A stretch of 64,000 nucleotides of DNA, taken from positions 28,782-92,781 of the forward strand of contig NZ_JBIPKH010000013.1 of assembly GCF_044068625.1 (NCBI RefSeq), written 5' to 3'. The stretch is from Desulfurivibrio sp044068625 (GTDB lineage Bacteria; Desulfobacterota; Desulfobulbia; Desulfobulbales; Desulfurivibrionaceae). The notes under the pieces were generated by a model. That model saw only the letters and a list, made by a program, of their open reading frames with translations, had not been told where the DNA came from and ran no database searches. A program made the translations under genes and the position numbers. This document shows positions 51,906 to 61,306 of the stretch, one piece after another. Every line of letters starts with the position of its first letter. The stretch's first letter is position 1.

Positions 51906-53302
51906 CTCTCCTCCAGGGCCCGGCGCACCAGGGCCACGGCCCATTCCGGCGTCCCCAGGGCGTGAATATGGGTGTAAAGGGCCAGGACGTTGTTGAAACA
52001 AAGCCCGTCACGGCCGTGGCTGAAGCCGGTGCCCCGCCCCATGGCCAGGACCAGCTCCGCCGCCGCCCCCGGCCACGATTCCACTGTGGAGTAACGAAAT
52101 TCATGGCCCCGGATCACGCTGCCCACCGAGTAGAAAGGGTTCTCCTTCTCCACCAGCAGTTCCGTGTAACCATGGGCCTGGGGCTTGCGGGCCAGCCCGA
52201 AGCGGACCGGGAAAACCCCGGCCAGGGGGTACTCCACCCCTTCCAGGGCAATGGATTCCCCCAGGTAGATCAAGCCGCCGCACTCGGCATAGATCGGCAA
52301 GCCGGCGTTTGCCGCTTGCCGCACCGACTCCCGGAAGGAGTGGTTGGCGGCCAGGGCCGGAGCCGAGGTCTCGGGAAACCCTCCGCCGATGTAAAGGGCG
52401 TCCAGCTCCGGCAGCTCCCGGTCCCGCAGGGCGTTGATCGCCACCAGGTCGGCCCCGGCCGCCGCCAGGGCTTCCAGGTTGTCGGGGTAGTAGAACTGGA
52501 AGGCGGCATCATGGAGGTAACCGATCCTGGCCCGCCTTTGCTCGGTTCCGATCACGGGAGGGGCGGGCGGAGGGGCGGCCGCCACCACCGGCCCGGCGGG
52601 CGCCGCGGCCTGGGCGGCCCGGACAATTTCGTCGATGGCGAGATATTTTTCCGCCTGCTCCGCCAGGGCCGCCACCGCGGCGGCGGCCGAGCCATGTTCG
52701 GCGGCGGGGGTTACCCCCAGATGGCGCTGGGGGAAAAAATCCCGGCGGGAGCGGGGCAGGGCCCCCAGCACCGGCAGCCCGGTATAATGTTCCACCGACC
52801 GGCGCACGATATCCTCATGCCGGGCTCCACCAACCCGGTTAAGGACCACCCCCAGCAGGTTCGGCGCCTGATCGAAACGCAGACAACCCAGCACCTGGGC
52901 GGCCACGGTGCGGGTGGTCTTGGTGCAGTCCACCACCAGCAGCACCGGCAAACCGAGCAGCCTGGCCAACTCGGCGCTGCTGCAACTGCCCTCCAGATCG
53001 ACGCCGTCGTACAGACCGCGATTTCCCTCCAACAGGGCCAGATCGGCGGCCCGGCGATGGTCGGCAAAGGAGCGGCGAATCACTTCGGGCGTCATCAAAA
53101 AGGGATCAAGATTGTAGCAGGGTCGGCCGGCGGCCAGGGCCAGCCAACCGGCATCAATGTAATCCGGCCCCTTCTTGAAGACCGCCACCGCTTCTCCCCG
53201 CCCAACCAGGGCGGCCACCAGGCCCACCGCCACCACGCTCTTGCCGGTACCGCCCCCCATGCCGGCCACCACCAGCCCACCCCTGCCGCCACCCTCGCTC
53301 AT
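51902..53302 (-). CDS. Cobyrinate/sirohaem amidase, CbiA/DsrN-like
   Basis: 466 aa, start ATG 53302 after AGGAGG. An N-terminal ATPase fold ('VVAGMGGGTGKSVVAVGLVAAL', 'VFKKGPDYIDAGWLALAAGRP', 'LLEGNRGLYDGVD') and a C-terminal class-I-like glutaminase with nucleophile Cys in 'YAECGGLIYLGES'. The family amidates a and c carboxylates of cobyrinate; in sulfate reducers a paralogue, DsrN, amidates sirohaem for dissimilatory sulfite reductase. Neighbouring DVU0298-like and TPR genes hint at sulfur metabolism, but no dsrAB is in the window, so CbiA and DsrN cannot be separated. Confidence 0.85.
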   Translation of the reverse strand: MSEGGGRGGLVVAGMGGGTGKSVVAVGLVAALVGRGEAVAVFKKGPDYIDAGWLALAAGRPCYNLDPFLMTPEVIRRSFADHRRAADLALLEGNRGLYDGVDLEGSCSSAELARLLGLPVLLVVDCTKTTRTVAAQVLGCLRFDQAPNLLGVVLNRVGGARHEDIVRRSVEHYTGLPVLGALPRSRRDFFPQRHLGVTPAAEHGSAAAAVAALAEQAEKYLAIDEIVRAAQAAAPAGPVVAAAPPPAPPVIGTEQRRARIGYLHDAAFQFYYPDNLEALAAAGADLVAINALRDRELPELDALYIGGGFPETSAPALAANHSFRESVRQAANAGLPIYAECGGLIYLGESIALEGVEYPLAGVFPVRFGLARKPQAHGYTELLVEKENPFYSVGSVIRGHEFRYSTVESWPGAAAELVLAMGRGTGFSHGRDGLCFNNVLALYTHIHALGTPEWAVALVRRALEER

Positions 53303-53466
53303 CACTTCCTCCTTGGCCGATTAGCTCCACTGTCACCCCAGCTTACCTCTTTTATCGCGGTTCACCACCCCCTTTTTTTTGACGCCCCGCCAGGGCTGTG
53401 GTATCTTTTTTGGTTCCAAATAAAAAATCCTTTTTAATGATCATAATTCAACCGCAAGGAAACCGC

Positions 53467-54105
53467 ATGACCACGCCAACCGAAAAAACCGAAGAACTGG
53501 ATAAGATTATCGCCGAGCTGGAAGAGAAGTGCGTAGAGCTGCCCAATAACGTGGTGGCCCACCACCACCTGGCCCTGGTTTACCGCAAGGCGGGACGGAT
53601 CGACGACGCGGTCCGCGAGCTGGAGAAATGCCTGGAGTTGGACGATCACTCGGTGGAGGCCCACATCAACCTGGGGGCCATCCATTTCGAACGGGGCGAC
53701 CTGGAAAAAGCCCTGGCCGCCAACCGCCGGGCGGTCAAGGTTTTGCCCGAGCTGGCCCGAGCCCACGCCAACATCGGCCTGATCATGCAGCAGCTCGGCG
53801 ACGCGGAAAAAGCGGTGGCCGCCTACGAGGAAGCCCTGCGCCATGACCCCAAGCTGGCCAACGCCTGGGTCAACATGGCCACCAGCCAGATCGCGGCCGG
53901 CAACTTTGACCTGGCCGCCAAGGCCGCCAAGGAGGCGATCAAGCTGGAGCCGGAATTCGGCATGGCTTACAACAACCTGGCGGTGGCCCACTTTTATCAG
54001 GAACAGTACCAGGAGGCCAAGGCCGCCGCCCTCAAGGCCCGGGAACTGGGCTATCAGGTGGACCCCCGCTTCCTCCAGGCCATTGACCACGAACTGAGCG
54101 CATGA
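53467..54105 (+). CDS. Tetratricopeptide-repeat protein
   Basis: 212 aa from the ATG at 53467 (AAGGAA upstream). About four TPR units read clearly, e.g. 'AHHHLALVYRKAGRIDDAVRELEKCLEL', spanning residues 30-190. No signal peptide or membrane segment, so a cytoplasmic scaffold. It overlaps the DVU0298-like gene by 4 nt (ATGA), suggesting joint function; the partner is unknown. Confidence 0.85.
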   Translation: MTTPTEKTEELDKIIAELEEKCVELPNNVVAHHHLALVYRKAGRIDDAVRELEKCLELDDHSVEAHINLGAIHFERGDLEKALAANRRAVKVLPELARAHANIGLIMQQLGDAEKAVAAYEEALRHDPKLANAWVNMATSQIAAGNFDLAAKAAKEAIKLEPEFGMAYNNLAVAHFYQEQYQEAKAAALKARELGYQVDPRFLQAIDHELSA

Positions 54106-55223
54106 AAGGTCAGCAGATCAAAACCCCGCCCCGTTGCGTCTTCTGCGGCCAGGAGATCGAACCGGCCCGGGTTCCGGAACAACGCAAACTCGGAGAGTTC
54201 AGCGTGGGCCGCTGCCAGTGCGGAGCGGTCTACGCCTGTGACGCCACCGGCCATAACGTGGGGGCCGCCATGGTCGACGCCCTGCTCTACGCCTGCGACG
54301 ACGACTGGGATCTGGCCTGGGACCTGCTGCCGGACCAGGACTATTTAACCGGCCGACTGGAGAGCTATGACGAGATCTCCCATCAGGTTCTGGATCAACG
54401 CCACCTCGACGGCCGTTATGTGCGGGGGGTTCTCTATTTTGTCCGCCTGCAGCGCGAGTACGACGAGATCATCAAGCTCCGCCAGGCCAAAAACAACCCC
54501 CAGACCGCCTCCCCCGCCGCCCCGGAATACCTGCCTCCCATCGAACCGGAACGGGACCCCCGCCGCAAAAAACGCCGGGCCGACAAGAGAGAGGTGGGCC
54601 GCCTGGCCCTGGCCGGTGATCTCGACGCCCTGGTGGACATCTGCTTCGACGATCTCAAAACCCTGCGCTATCTGCAGCGGCTGCTCTATACCCCCGACGA
54701 GGCCGAGCGCTGGCGGCTGGCCCACCTGATCGGGCAGGTCTGCGCCCGCCTGGCCACCCGGCAACCCGGAGCGGTCAGCGATCTGCTTCACCGCCTCTTT
54801 GAGGCCTGCTCCGATTCGGCGGCCACCCCCTGGGGGCTGGTTGAGACCATGGGTTCCATCATCGCCGCCCGGCCCGATATCTACGGGGGATTCGCCCGGC
54901 ACATGCTGCGCTACGTCAACCATATCAGCACCCGATCCCAGGTCCTCTGGGCCTTGGGCACCATCGCCGCCCGCCGGCCGGATCTGATCAAAAACACGCC
55001 CTATTACCAGATGGCCGCCCTGCTCAACGACCCCGACCCCTTGATCCGGGCCATGGCCGTCAGGATTCTGGGCCCGGTGGCCGCCAGTGAGTTTTTCGGC
55101 CCCCTGGCCAATCTGACCACCGACCCCAGCGAGGTGACCTTCTACCAGGAGGGTCGCCCCCGGACCACCACCGTTGGCGAACTGGCCGCCCAGGCCCTTA
55201 AGCCCTCTCCGCCGGCGGCCTGA
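54102..55223 (+). CDS. DVU0298-like protein with Cys-rich N-terminus and HEAT-like repeats
   Basis: 373 aa. An N-terminal possible metal site 'CVFCGQEI' with 'CQCGAVYAC' (four to five Cys), then a charged linker and helical HEAT-like repeats ('VLWALGTIAARRPDLI', 'LNDPDPLIRAMAVRILGPV'). It resembles the DVU0298 family, which is restricted to sulfate/sulfur-metabolising Desulfobacterota; this recognition is from memory. No catalytic motif seen. Function unknown. Confidence 0.7.
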   Translation: MKGQQIKTPPRCVFCGQEIEPARVPEQRKLGEFSVGRCQCGAVYACDATGHNVGAAMVDALLYACDDDWDLAWDLLPDQDYLTGRLESYDEISHQVLDQRHLDGRYVRGVLYFVRLQREYDEIIKLRQAKNNPQTASPAAPEYLPPIEPERDPRRKKRRADKREVGRLALAGDLDALVDICFDDLKTLRYLQRLLYTPDEAERWRLAHLIGQVCARLATRQPGAVSDLLHRLFEACSDSAATPWGLVETMGSIIAARPDIYGGFARHMLRYVNHISTRSQVLWALGTIAARRPDLIKNTPYYQMAALLNDPDPLIRAMAVRILGPVAASEFFGPLANLTTDPSEVTFYQEGRPRTTTVGELAAQALKPSPPAA

Positions 55224-55262
55224 ACCACTTAACCCCAGAGTTCAAAGATTAAAGGAGTACCC

Positions 55263-55841
55263 ATGCAACCGATTCCCACCAATCCCGAAGCTGAAGAGCA
55301 AGAGCCCGAAAAGACCCCGGCCGAACTGGATTATGATGAAGGGCTGGAACTGCTGAAAAGGGGCAGTTTCCCCCAGGCCGCCGCCGCCTTCCATAACGCC
55401 CTGCGGGGGTTTGAGGAGGAGAAAAACGAGGCCGGGATTGCCCGGGCGGTGACCAAGCTGGCGGAACTCTGCCTGGAAAAGGAGGAGTACGCCAAGGCCC
55501 TGCCCCAACTGGAGCGGGCCTTGGCCATCTGCCGGGCCGCCGAGGATGACCTGAGCGCCACCTATCTGCAGAAGAGGCTGCTCAAGGCCCACATGGGCCT
55601 GCGGGACTACCCGGCGGCCCGGGAGCTGGCCCTGGAACTGCTCAACGCCTACCAGGATTACAACAATCCCGCCGGAGCGGTGGAGATGATGGAAAGGATG
55701 GCCGAAATCTATCTGGCCACCGGCGAGAAAGAGAAGGCCGCCGAAAGCTATCGCACCATGGCGGCGATCCATAAAAACTTCAAGCACACCCGGGCCGCCC
55801 AGGCCATGCTCGACCAGGCGGAAGCGGTGCTGCGCTCCTAA
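55263..55841 (+). CDS. TPR-like helical protein
   Basis: 192 aa. ATG 55263 after AAGGAG. Three TPR-type hairpins ('GLELLKRGSFPQAAAAFHNALRGFEEE', 'AKALPQLERALAICRAAED'). Soluble. Third gene of a small operon with the TPR and DVU0298-like genes. Its end overlaps the convergent tatC by 4 nt. Function unknown. Confidence 0.8.
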   Translation: MQPIPTNPEAEEQEPEKTPAELDYDEGLELLKRGSFPQAAAAFHNALRGFEEEKNEAGIARAVTKLAELCLEKEEYAKALPQLERALAICRAAEDDLSATYLQKRLLKAHMGLRDYPAARELALELLNAYQDYNNPAGAVEMMERMAEIYLATGEKEKAAESYRTMAAIHKNFKHTRAAQAMLDQAEAVLRS

Positions 55842-56568
55842 GCCGGCCGGCCGCCGAAAACCTTGACCATCCCGATGCTGATCTCATAGAGCACGATCAA
55901 CGGGCCGGCCATCAACAGGTGGTTGACCACGTCGGCGGTGGGGGTGAGGATGGCGGCGAGGATAAAGGCCAACAACACCGCGTAACGTCGGTTGCGGGCC
56001 ATAAAGGGGGCGTCGATCACCCCCAGCCGGGCCAGCAGGACCATAAAGACCGGCAGTTCGAAGATCAAGCCGAAGGCGATCAGCAGGCGCAGGGAGAGGG
56101 AGAAATACTCGCTCACCCCCGGCATGCTGGTCAGGTACTCGTGGGAATAGCCGACCAGGAAACGGAAGGCGGGGGGGAAAACCACAAAGTAGGCAAAGGC
56201 GGCCCCCCCCAGAAAGCAGAGGGCCGAAACGGCGGTGAAGGGCAGCACCACCTTCTTTTCGTGGTTATAGAGCCCGGGGGCGACAAAGCTCCAGATCTGC
56301 CAGAAGATCACCGGCGAGGCCATGAGCAACGCGGCGGTGAAGGCGACCTTCAGATAAAAAAAAAGCCCTCCTGGTAGGAGGTGAAGATCAGGCTGGTGTC
56401 CGGCGGCAGCACCGCGAACAGGGGAGCGAAGAACCAGTGCCCGATGGGCTTGCTATAGCTGTAGGTGAGGACAAAGCAGGCCGCGACCGCGATCAGGGAG
56501 CGGATCAGGGCCCGGCGCAGATCCCCCAGGTGTTCGGTCAGGGGTTGGGACTGAAAGGTTTCGCTCAC
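55838..56568 (-). pseudogene. tatC: Sec-independent translocase TatC, frameshifted in a homopolymer
   Basis: The N-terminal part ('PLTEHLGDLRRALIRSLIA', 'LIFTSYQEGFFF') and the C-terminal part ('LMASPVIFWQIWSFVAPGLY', 'FELPVFMVLLARLGV', 'AILTPTADVVNHLLMAGPL') are both well conserved but in different frames. The break is a run of nine T on the minus strand (plus-strand 56356-56364). One more T would restore F-F-F-Y-L-K-V-A-F-T and a normal ~243-aa TatC. Either an assembly error, a recent mutation or slippage-rescued expression. TatC is the receptor subunit of the Tat system; no tatA/B is adjacent. Confidence 0.85.
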
Positions 56569-56737
56569 CTGGGCCTCGCATGTGGAATTTTAAGGGCTCA
56601 GCTCCCGGGGCCTGCCATGGGATCGGCCCCGGCGATGGTAAAAAACGGTGGAATCATAACGTCGCCGACCTTTAAGGTCAAGGATTTCCCCGCTCCCGAC
56701 AACCGACATCGCCACCGGGAACAACCCCGGCTATTTA

Positions 56738-57628
56738 ATGATGAATCAGCCCCTTCCCGACAAAAAAGAGTTGCAGGCCGGCGTGGACCTGCTGGCCCGG
56801 CCCCTGCTGCCCCTGGTCAGACTGCTGCAGTTGCTCTATCTGACCGGGCCGTTTAGCCGCGTCGACGAGGTGCTGGAGCAGTTGCATGAACCTTTGGAGA
56901 CGGCCGGCATCCTCTACCCGGAACCGGACCGCCTGCTCGCTCCCCACCGGGATCTTTTGGCCGACTTTGAAAAACTCAAGAGCCGGGCCGCCATTGCCAC
57001 CGTCCTGGACGAAGAGGGGCAGCCCCTGGATCGATTCACCGCCTTGGAGAGCTGGATTTGCCACACCATCCTCAGCCGCGAACTGGAAACGATCAACAGC
57101 CTGCTCTGCGCCCCCTGCGGCTGCACCCTCTGCTGCACCGGCCCCGCCCCCGGATTGACCCAGGAGTTTTTTGAAATCCCGCTGCAACCCGAGGAGACCG
57201 CCCTCTTCCCCCTGCCCCGAATCGACACCCCGGCCAGCCGAAAAAGCAGCAGCGCCAGCGAGCCGCCCCTGTTCCACCAGGACCGGGAGTTTTACCGGGC
57301 TGAACCGGCCCTCTACCATTGGCGCCAGGGCTGGAGCATGATCCTGCCCCAGGCCCGGCGCTGCCCCCAGCTCACCGCCGCCGGGGGTTGCCGTATCTAC
57401 CCCAGCCGGCCCCGGGTCTGCCGGCTGCCCCAGATCTTTTCCTACCTGCTGGAGGAGCGGTTGCCCCCTGCCGGGGCGGGCAGCGGCGCTTCCCCCCCGG
57501 TTTACCTGGCCCGCCACAAACTGCTGGTGATCTGGGATTGTCCCTATGTGCGAACCCTGCGGGAGGAGATCGCCCGGTTTGCCGAGGCCTCGGGGCTGGA
57601 GCCGATCTTCCGTCACAACAAAGGCTGA
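56738..57628 (+). CDS. YkgJ-like cysteine-cluster protein
   Basis: 296 aa. Two Cys groups, 'CAPCGCTLCCTGP' and 'ARRCPQLTAAGGCRIYPSRPRVCR', correspond to the CxxxCxxCC...C..C(.)Y..RP..CR pattern of the YkgJ/UPF0153 family, thought to bind Zn or an Fe-S cluster. A helical N-terminal extension of about 110 residues is additional to the family core. Soluble; function unknown. It overlaps the convergent folate gene by 16 nt. Confidence 0.8.
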   Translation: MMNQPLPDKKELQAGVDLLARPLLPLVRLLQLLYLTGPFSRVDEVLEQLHEPLETAGILYPEPDRLLAPHRDLLADFEKLKSRAAIATVLDEEGQPLDRFTALESWICHTILSRELETINSLLCAPCGCTLCCTGPAPGLTQEFFEIPLQPEETALFPLPRIDTPASRKSSSASEPPLFHQDREFYRAEPALYHWRQGWSMILPQARRCPQLTAAGGCRIYPSRPRVCRLPQIFSYLLEERLPPAGAGSGASPPVYLARHKLLVIWDCPYVRTLREEIARFAEASGLEPIFRHNKG

Positions 57629-58344
57629 GGATTGCGCAGTTGCCAGAGGGGGGTGATTCGTTTGATCCGAGTGGGAGAAAGCTGCTCCCAGAAGATCTTG
57701 GGCGGGCTCTCCCCTTGGGCGCGGGGATAGCGCTCCAGCCCCTGCCCATTAAGCAGGTAGTCGGCCTGGAGATCCCAGGGGTCGGCGGGAAGGGTCAATC
57801 CGGGCTCCAGGGGAGCCGCCACGGCCACCACCTGGTAATCACCGGCCAGGGCGCCGGTGGCCGCCAGGATCGCCAGCGAGAGGTCAAAATAACCCTGACC
57901 ATCACCCAGCACCCGGCCATGCCGATCAACGGCCAGGACCTCATCCACCAACAGATCCACCCCCAGGCCGGCCAACTGGCCGGTGGTGAGCTTCCGGGCA
58001 AAATGGGGCATCCCTTTGTGGGTCACGGCCAGGGGTAATTTAACAAAGGGGATGGTAAAGGGACGAAAAAGGTAGAAGCCGTCCCGCAGGCCGGGGGAGG
58101 GCATCAACAACTCCTTGCCATCCAGCAGGGTGTTGATCCTCAGCTGTTTAAGCCGGGGAGTCGGGCCGACGAACAGGCGGCGCCGCCCTTTGTAGCCGGG
58201 CAGGGAGCGCAGGGCTTCGGCCAACGATCCGGGGGAAAAATCGGCTGGCCGGCAACGGCGGCGGAGCCCCTCCTTATCGCGGGGCAGATCGGAAGAGTCG
58301 GGCCGAGGGCGGGAGGAAGAATTACAGACTGGATTTGCCGGCAT
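57613..58344 (-). CDS. 5-formyltetrahydrofolate cyclo-ligase-like protein
   Basis: 243 aa. 'GVDLLVDEVLAVDRHGRVLGDGQGYFDLSLAIL' covers the conserved G-x-G-x-G-Y-(Y/F)-D motif, and 'VVAVAAPLEPGLTLPADPWDLQADYLL' the typical C-terminal 'P.d..D...' region (here with Trp). The N-terminal half is more divergent than in standard YgfA and keeps few of the Arg/Lys that bind ATP and folate, so the activity is likely but not certain. It starts 23 nt inside the upstream carboxypeptidase gene. Confidence 0.7.
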   Translation of the reverse strand: MPANPVCNSSSRPRPDSSDLPRDKEGLRRRCRPADFSPGSLAEALRSLPGYKGRRRLFVGPTPRLKQLRINTLLDGKELLMPSPGLRDGFYLFRPFTIPFVKLPLAVTHKGMPHFARKLTTGQLAGLGVDLLVDEVLAVDRHGRVLGDGQGYFDLSLAILAATGALAGDYQVVAVAAPLEPGLTLPADPWDLQADYLLNGQGLERYPRAQGESPPKIFWEQLSPTRIKRITPLWQLRNPQPLL

Positions 58345-59398
58345 CGCTCAGCACGGTCAGCGCCACCGAGCCGGAGCCCGGAACACGCCGGGTAAAGGCG
58401 GGATCAACCGTGGCCGCGGCCATCACGGCGCTGTTGCCCATCAGTTGAAAACCATGCTCCACCAGGTGGCCGACATCATCCCACATGCTGTTGCTGCCCA
58501 TCAGGGCGATCAACACCTCATCGTTGCCCCGCTTGAACTTGCCGACGTAGGTCTGGCGGGCGGCGTTGGTGTAGCCGGTCTTGCCCCCTTCACTGCCGTT
58601 GATCTGCCAGAGGGCGCGGTTGTTGGAGTTCAGGGTTCGACCAAAACTGGTTTGAGCGGAAGCGGTGCCGATCCGTCGGGCAAATTCCGGATGCTGCATG
58701 GCATGATGAAAGATCAGGGCCAGATCCCGGGCCGTTGATTGCTGGCCACTGGCGGTCAAACCGTTGGAGTTGATCAGCACGGTATTGTTGGCCCCCATGG
58801 CCCGGGCCTTGCCGGTCATCAACCGGGCGAAAGCCCTTTCGCTGCCGGCAATCTTTTCGGCCAGGGCCACGCTGGCGTCGTTGGCCGAGCTGAGCAGTAT
58901 CGCGTTGATCAGATCCCCGGCCCGGTAGGAACTGCCCTGCTGCAGGTAGATCTTGGAGCGGGGCATCCCGGCAGCCCGACGGCTGGTGGGCACCAGTTCG
59001 GAGTCGCGCAGGGAGTCGAGGGCGATCAGGCCGGTGAGCACCTTGATGGTGCTGGCGGGCTGGCGGGGTTCATCGGGATTGAGGGCGAAGAGCAGGCGCC
59101 CGGTGCGGGCGTCCACCACCACGGCACTGCGGGCCGAGAGCCGCCGGGCAAGCTGCTCGCCGGCGGCGCTGCCCAACAGGACATTGCCCGCCTGGCCCGG
59201 CTGACTCTTGACCAGTCCGTTATCGGCGGGCCGCAGCAGGGTAAAAGAACCGGTGGCGGCCGCAGCGCCGGCGGCCGTGGCCCCCGGAGCACTCTTGTGG
59301 GTGGTGGCCAGGGCCTGCCGGGCAGCCGCTTCCTGGCCGCAGAGCATCACCGACAAACAAGCTACCAGTACCAACTGCCAGACCGACACCAACCGCAT
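58322..59398 (-). CDS. D-alanyl-D-alanine carboxypeptidase (PBP5/PBP7-like)
   Basis: 358 aa. A signal peptide (1-26), then the three penicillin-binding motifs: STIK (in 'RQPASTIKVLTGLIAL'), SAN (in 'ILLSSANDASVALAEKI') and KTG (in 'GGKTGYTNAARQTYVG'). The region after KTG is short, and the C-terminal membrane-anchoring helix of PBP5 is absent, so it is closer to the PBP7/DacD-like soluble type. Trims peptidoglycan stem peptides in the periplasm. Confidence 0.9.
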   Translation of the reverse strand: MRLVSVWQLVLVACLSVMLCGQEAAARQALATTHKSAPGATAAGAAAATGSFTLLRPADNGLVKSQPGQAGNVLLGSAAGEQLARRLSARSAVVVDARTGRLLFALNPDEPRQPASTIKVLTGLIALDSLRDSELVPTSRRAAGMPRSKIYLQQGSSYRAGDLINAILLSSANDASVALAEKIAGSERAFARLMTGKARAMGANNTVLINSNGLTASGQQSTARDLALIFHHAMQHPEFARRIGTASAQTSFGRTLNSNNRALWQINGSEGGKTGYTNAARQTYVGKFKRGNDEVLIALMGSNSMWDDVGHLVEHGFQLMGNSAVMAAATVDPAFTRRVPGSGSVALTVLSDAGKSSL

Positions 59399-59487
59399 CC
59401 TCTCCTCCCACAGGCTGTTTTGAACATTGACGGGGAGTCTGTTAAGATCGGGTAACCACCGCCCGATCTCCTGCTCCCATATAACCT

Positions 59488-59516
59488 GCTATAGAGAAGT
59501 GATCGGAAAAAATCAA
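59488..59516 (-). promoter_or_regulatory. Possible sigma70 promoter of the carboxypeptidase gene
   Basis: Minus strand TTGATT (59511-59516), 17-bp spacer, TATAGC (59488-59493), 4 of 6 matches in each box, in an AT-rich intergenic stretch (59399-59659) that otherwise holds no recognised gene. Confidence 0.35.
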
Positions 59517-59659
59517 GCATAAAATTAACTATTTTTTCTATCTTCTTGTTTTTATGAAGCAACAGAAAATTACCCAAAACATGAAACCGCACCACATCTC
59601 GTGTTACGGCCGATCAGCACCACCATATCTTGAGCCCGCAAGGGTTTGGAGGACCATCC

Positions 59660-60190
59660 GTGCCACCAGAATTAAAAAGATTCCTCACCCTCTGCTGCCC
59701 CCACCCCCAACTGACCTGCTGGTTTATCCTGGCTGACGGCGGCCCGGTCCGAGTCGATTTCCTGGCGACCGACCATCGGCGGGCCGTCTTGACCCTCCGG
59801 CAATGGGGGGCCATGGTCGGCGACGGGAGCCGGGAGGCCGGCTCCGCCGCGATCCGCCTGGTACAACAACATCTCGCCGCCTATCTGGCCGGCGAAAGTC
59901 GCTGCTTCTTCGCCGATCCACCACCCTCCCCTTTCCTGGCGGCGGGCAGCGGATTCCAGCAAGAGGTGTGGCGGCAAATTGCCGCCATTCCATATGGAGA
60001 AACGAGAAGCTACGGCGAGATCGGCCAGGCTCTGGGCGACCACAACCTGGCCCGGGCAGTGGGCGGGGCCTGCGGGGCCAACCCCTGCCCGCTGCTGATC
60101 CCCTGTCATCGGGTGGTGGGGAAAAATTCGTTAGGGGGGTTCACCGGCGGCATCGAAATCAAAAAGCTGCTGCTGACCATCGAAGGGTAG
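59660..60190 (+). CDS. ogt: Methylated-DNA-protein-cysteine methyltransferase
   Basis: 176 aa from GTG 59660, which has GGAGGA at a good distance (a TTG at 59630 is the alternative). 'FQQEVWRQIAAIPYGETRSYGEIGQALG' is the DNA-binding helix region and 'NPCPLLIPCHRVVGKNSLGGFTGG' the active-site PCHRV with the acceptor Cys. Removes methyl from O6-methylguanine in a one-time reaction. Converges with cheB. Confidence 0.92.
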   Translation: MPPELKRFLTLCCPHPQLTCWFILADGGPVRVDFLATDHRRAVLTLRQWGAMVGDGSREAGSAAIRLVQQHLAAYLAGESRCFFADPPPSPFLAAGSGFQQEVWRQIAAIPYGETRSYGEIGQALGDHNLARAVGGACGANPCPLLIPCHRVVGKNSLGGFTGGIEIKKLLLTIEG

Positions 60191-60211
60191 TCAAAAACCC
60201 GCGGGCAGGCA

Positions 60212-61249
60212 TCAATCCTCTTCCAGCATTTTCAGAACCGCGGCGGGGATATCCTTAAGCGGCAGCACTTTGTCCACCGCCCCCACCTCCACCGCCTCCT
60301 TGGGCATCCCGTAAACCACGCAGGAAGCCTCGTCCTGGGCGATGGTCCGGGCCCCGGCCTGCTTCATCTTCAGCATCCCCTGGGAGCCGTCCTTGCCCAT
60401 GCCGGTCAGGATCACCCCGATGGCGTTGGCGCCACCATAGGCAGCCACCGAGTTAAACAGTACATCCACCGCCGGGCGCTGATAACAGACCATGGGACCG
60501 CTTTTGATATTCACGTAGTAGCGGGCCCCGCTCCGCCGCATCACCATGTGAAAGTTACCCGGGGCCAGCAGGGCGGTACCCGGGACCACCGCGTCGCCAT
60601 CTTCCGCCTCCTTGACCCGCACCCGGCAGAGGCTGTCCAAACGCTCGGCAAAACTGGTGGTGAACTTGGCCGGCATATGCTGCACGATCATAATGCCGGG
60701 GGAGTTGGGAGGGAACTGGGTCAACACCTCTTTCAGGGCCTCGGTCCCGCCGGTGGAGGCGCCGATGGCGATCAGCTTGTTGGTGGTCCGGGTCAGCGAC
60801 AACTTGGGGGCAACGGCACTGGGAGTGGTGATCATCCGACGTTGCCGGGTCACGTCCACCTGGGCCGCGGCCCGAATCTTTTCCGCCAGCTGGGTACTCA
60901 TGTCGCCCACCGAGTACGCCTCGCCGGGCTTGCTGATCACCTCCACCGCCCCGATCTCCATGGCCTCCAGGGCCAGGCTGCCGCCCTCGCGGGTCAGCGA
61001 ACTGACAATGATCACCGGCAGGGGGTAATACCTCATCAACTTACGCAGGAAGGTGATCCCGTCCATGCGCGGCATTTCGATATCCAGGGTTACCACATCG
61101 GGTTTGAGCGCCACGATCTTGTCCCGGGCCACATAGGGATCGGGAGCCGTGCCCACCACCTCGATATCCTTTTCCCGGGACAACTCCTCGCTGAAGACCT
61201 TGCGGACCACCGCGGAATCGTCAACCACCAAGACCCTTATCTTACCCAT
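60212..61249 (-). CDS. cheB: Chemotaxis protein-glutamate methylesterase CheB
   Basis: 345 aa. The receiver domain has 'VLVVDDSAVVRKVFSEEL' and phospho-Asp in 'VVTLDIEMPRMDG'. The methylesterase domain has catalytic Ser in 'LIAIGASTGGTEALKEVL', His in 'MIVQHMPAKFTTSFAERL' and Asp in 'VILTGMGKDGSQGM'. Removes methyl groups from chemoreceptors. Last gene of a chemotaxis operon. Confidence 0.95.
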   Translation of the reverse strand: MGKIRVLVVDDSAVVRKVFSEELSREKDIEVVGTAPDPYVARDKIVALKPDVVTLDIEMPRMDGITFLRKLMRYYPLPVIIVSSLTREGGSLALEAMEIGAVEVISKPGEAYSVGDMSTQLAEKIRAAAQVDVTRQRRMITTPSAVAPKLSLTRTTNKLIAIGASTGGTEALKEVLTQFPPNSPGIMIVQHMPAKFTTSFAERLDSLCRVRVKEAEDGDAVVPGTALLAPGNFHMVMRRSGARYYVNIKSGPMVCYQRPAVDVLFNSVAAYGGANAIGVILTGMGKDGSQGMLKMKQAGARTIAQDEASCVVYGMPKEAVEVGAVDKVLPLKDIPAAVLKMLEED

Positions 61250-61306
61250 AATACCGCCGTATGGATGCTGTTGGCCCGATCATCTCTTCCCTTTTCGCAA
61301 AAAACA

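Noticed and set aside
49557..53437. Long plus-strand frames (up to 571 codons) opposite the hybrid kinase and CbiA-like genes
   Set aside because: Antisense shadows; the minus-strand proteins show complete domain series.
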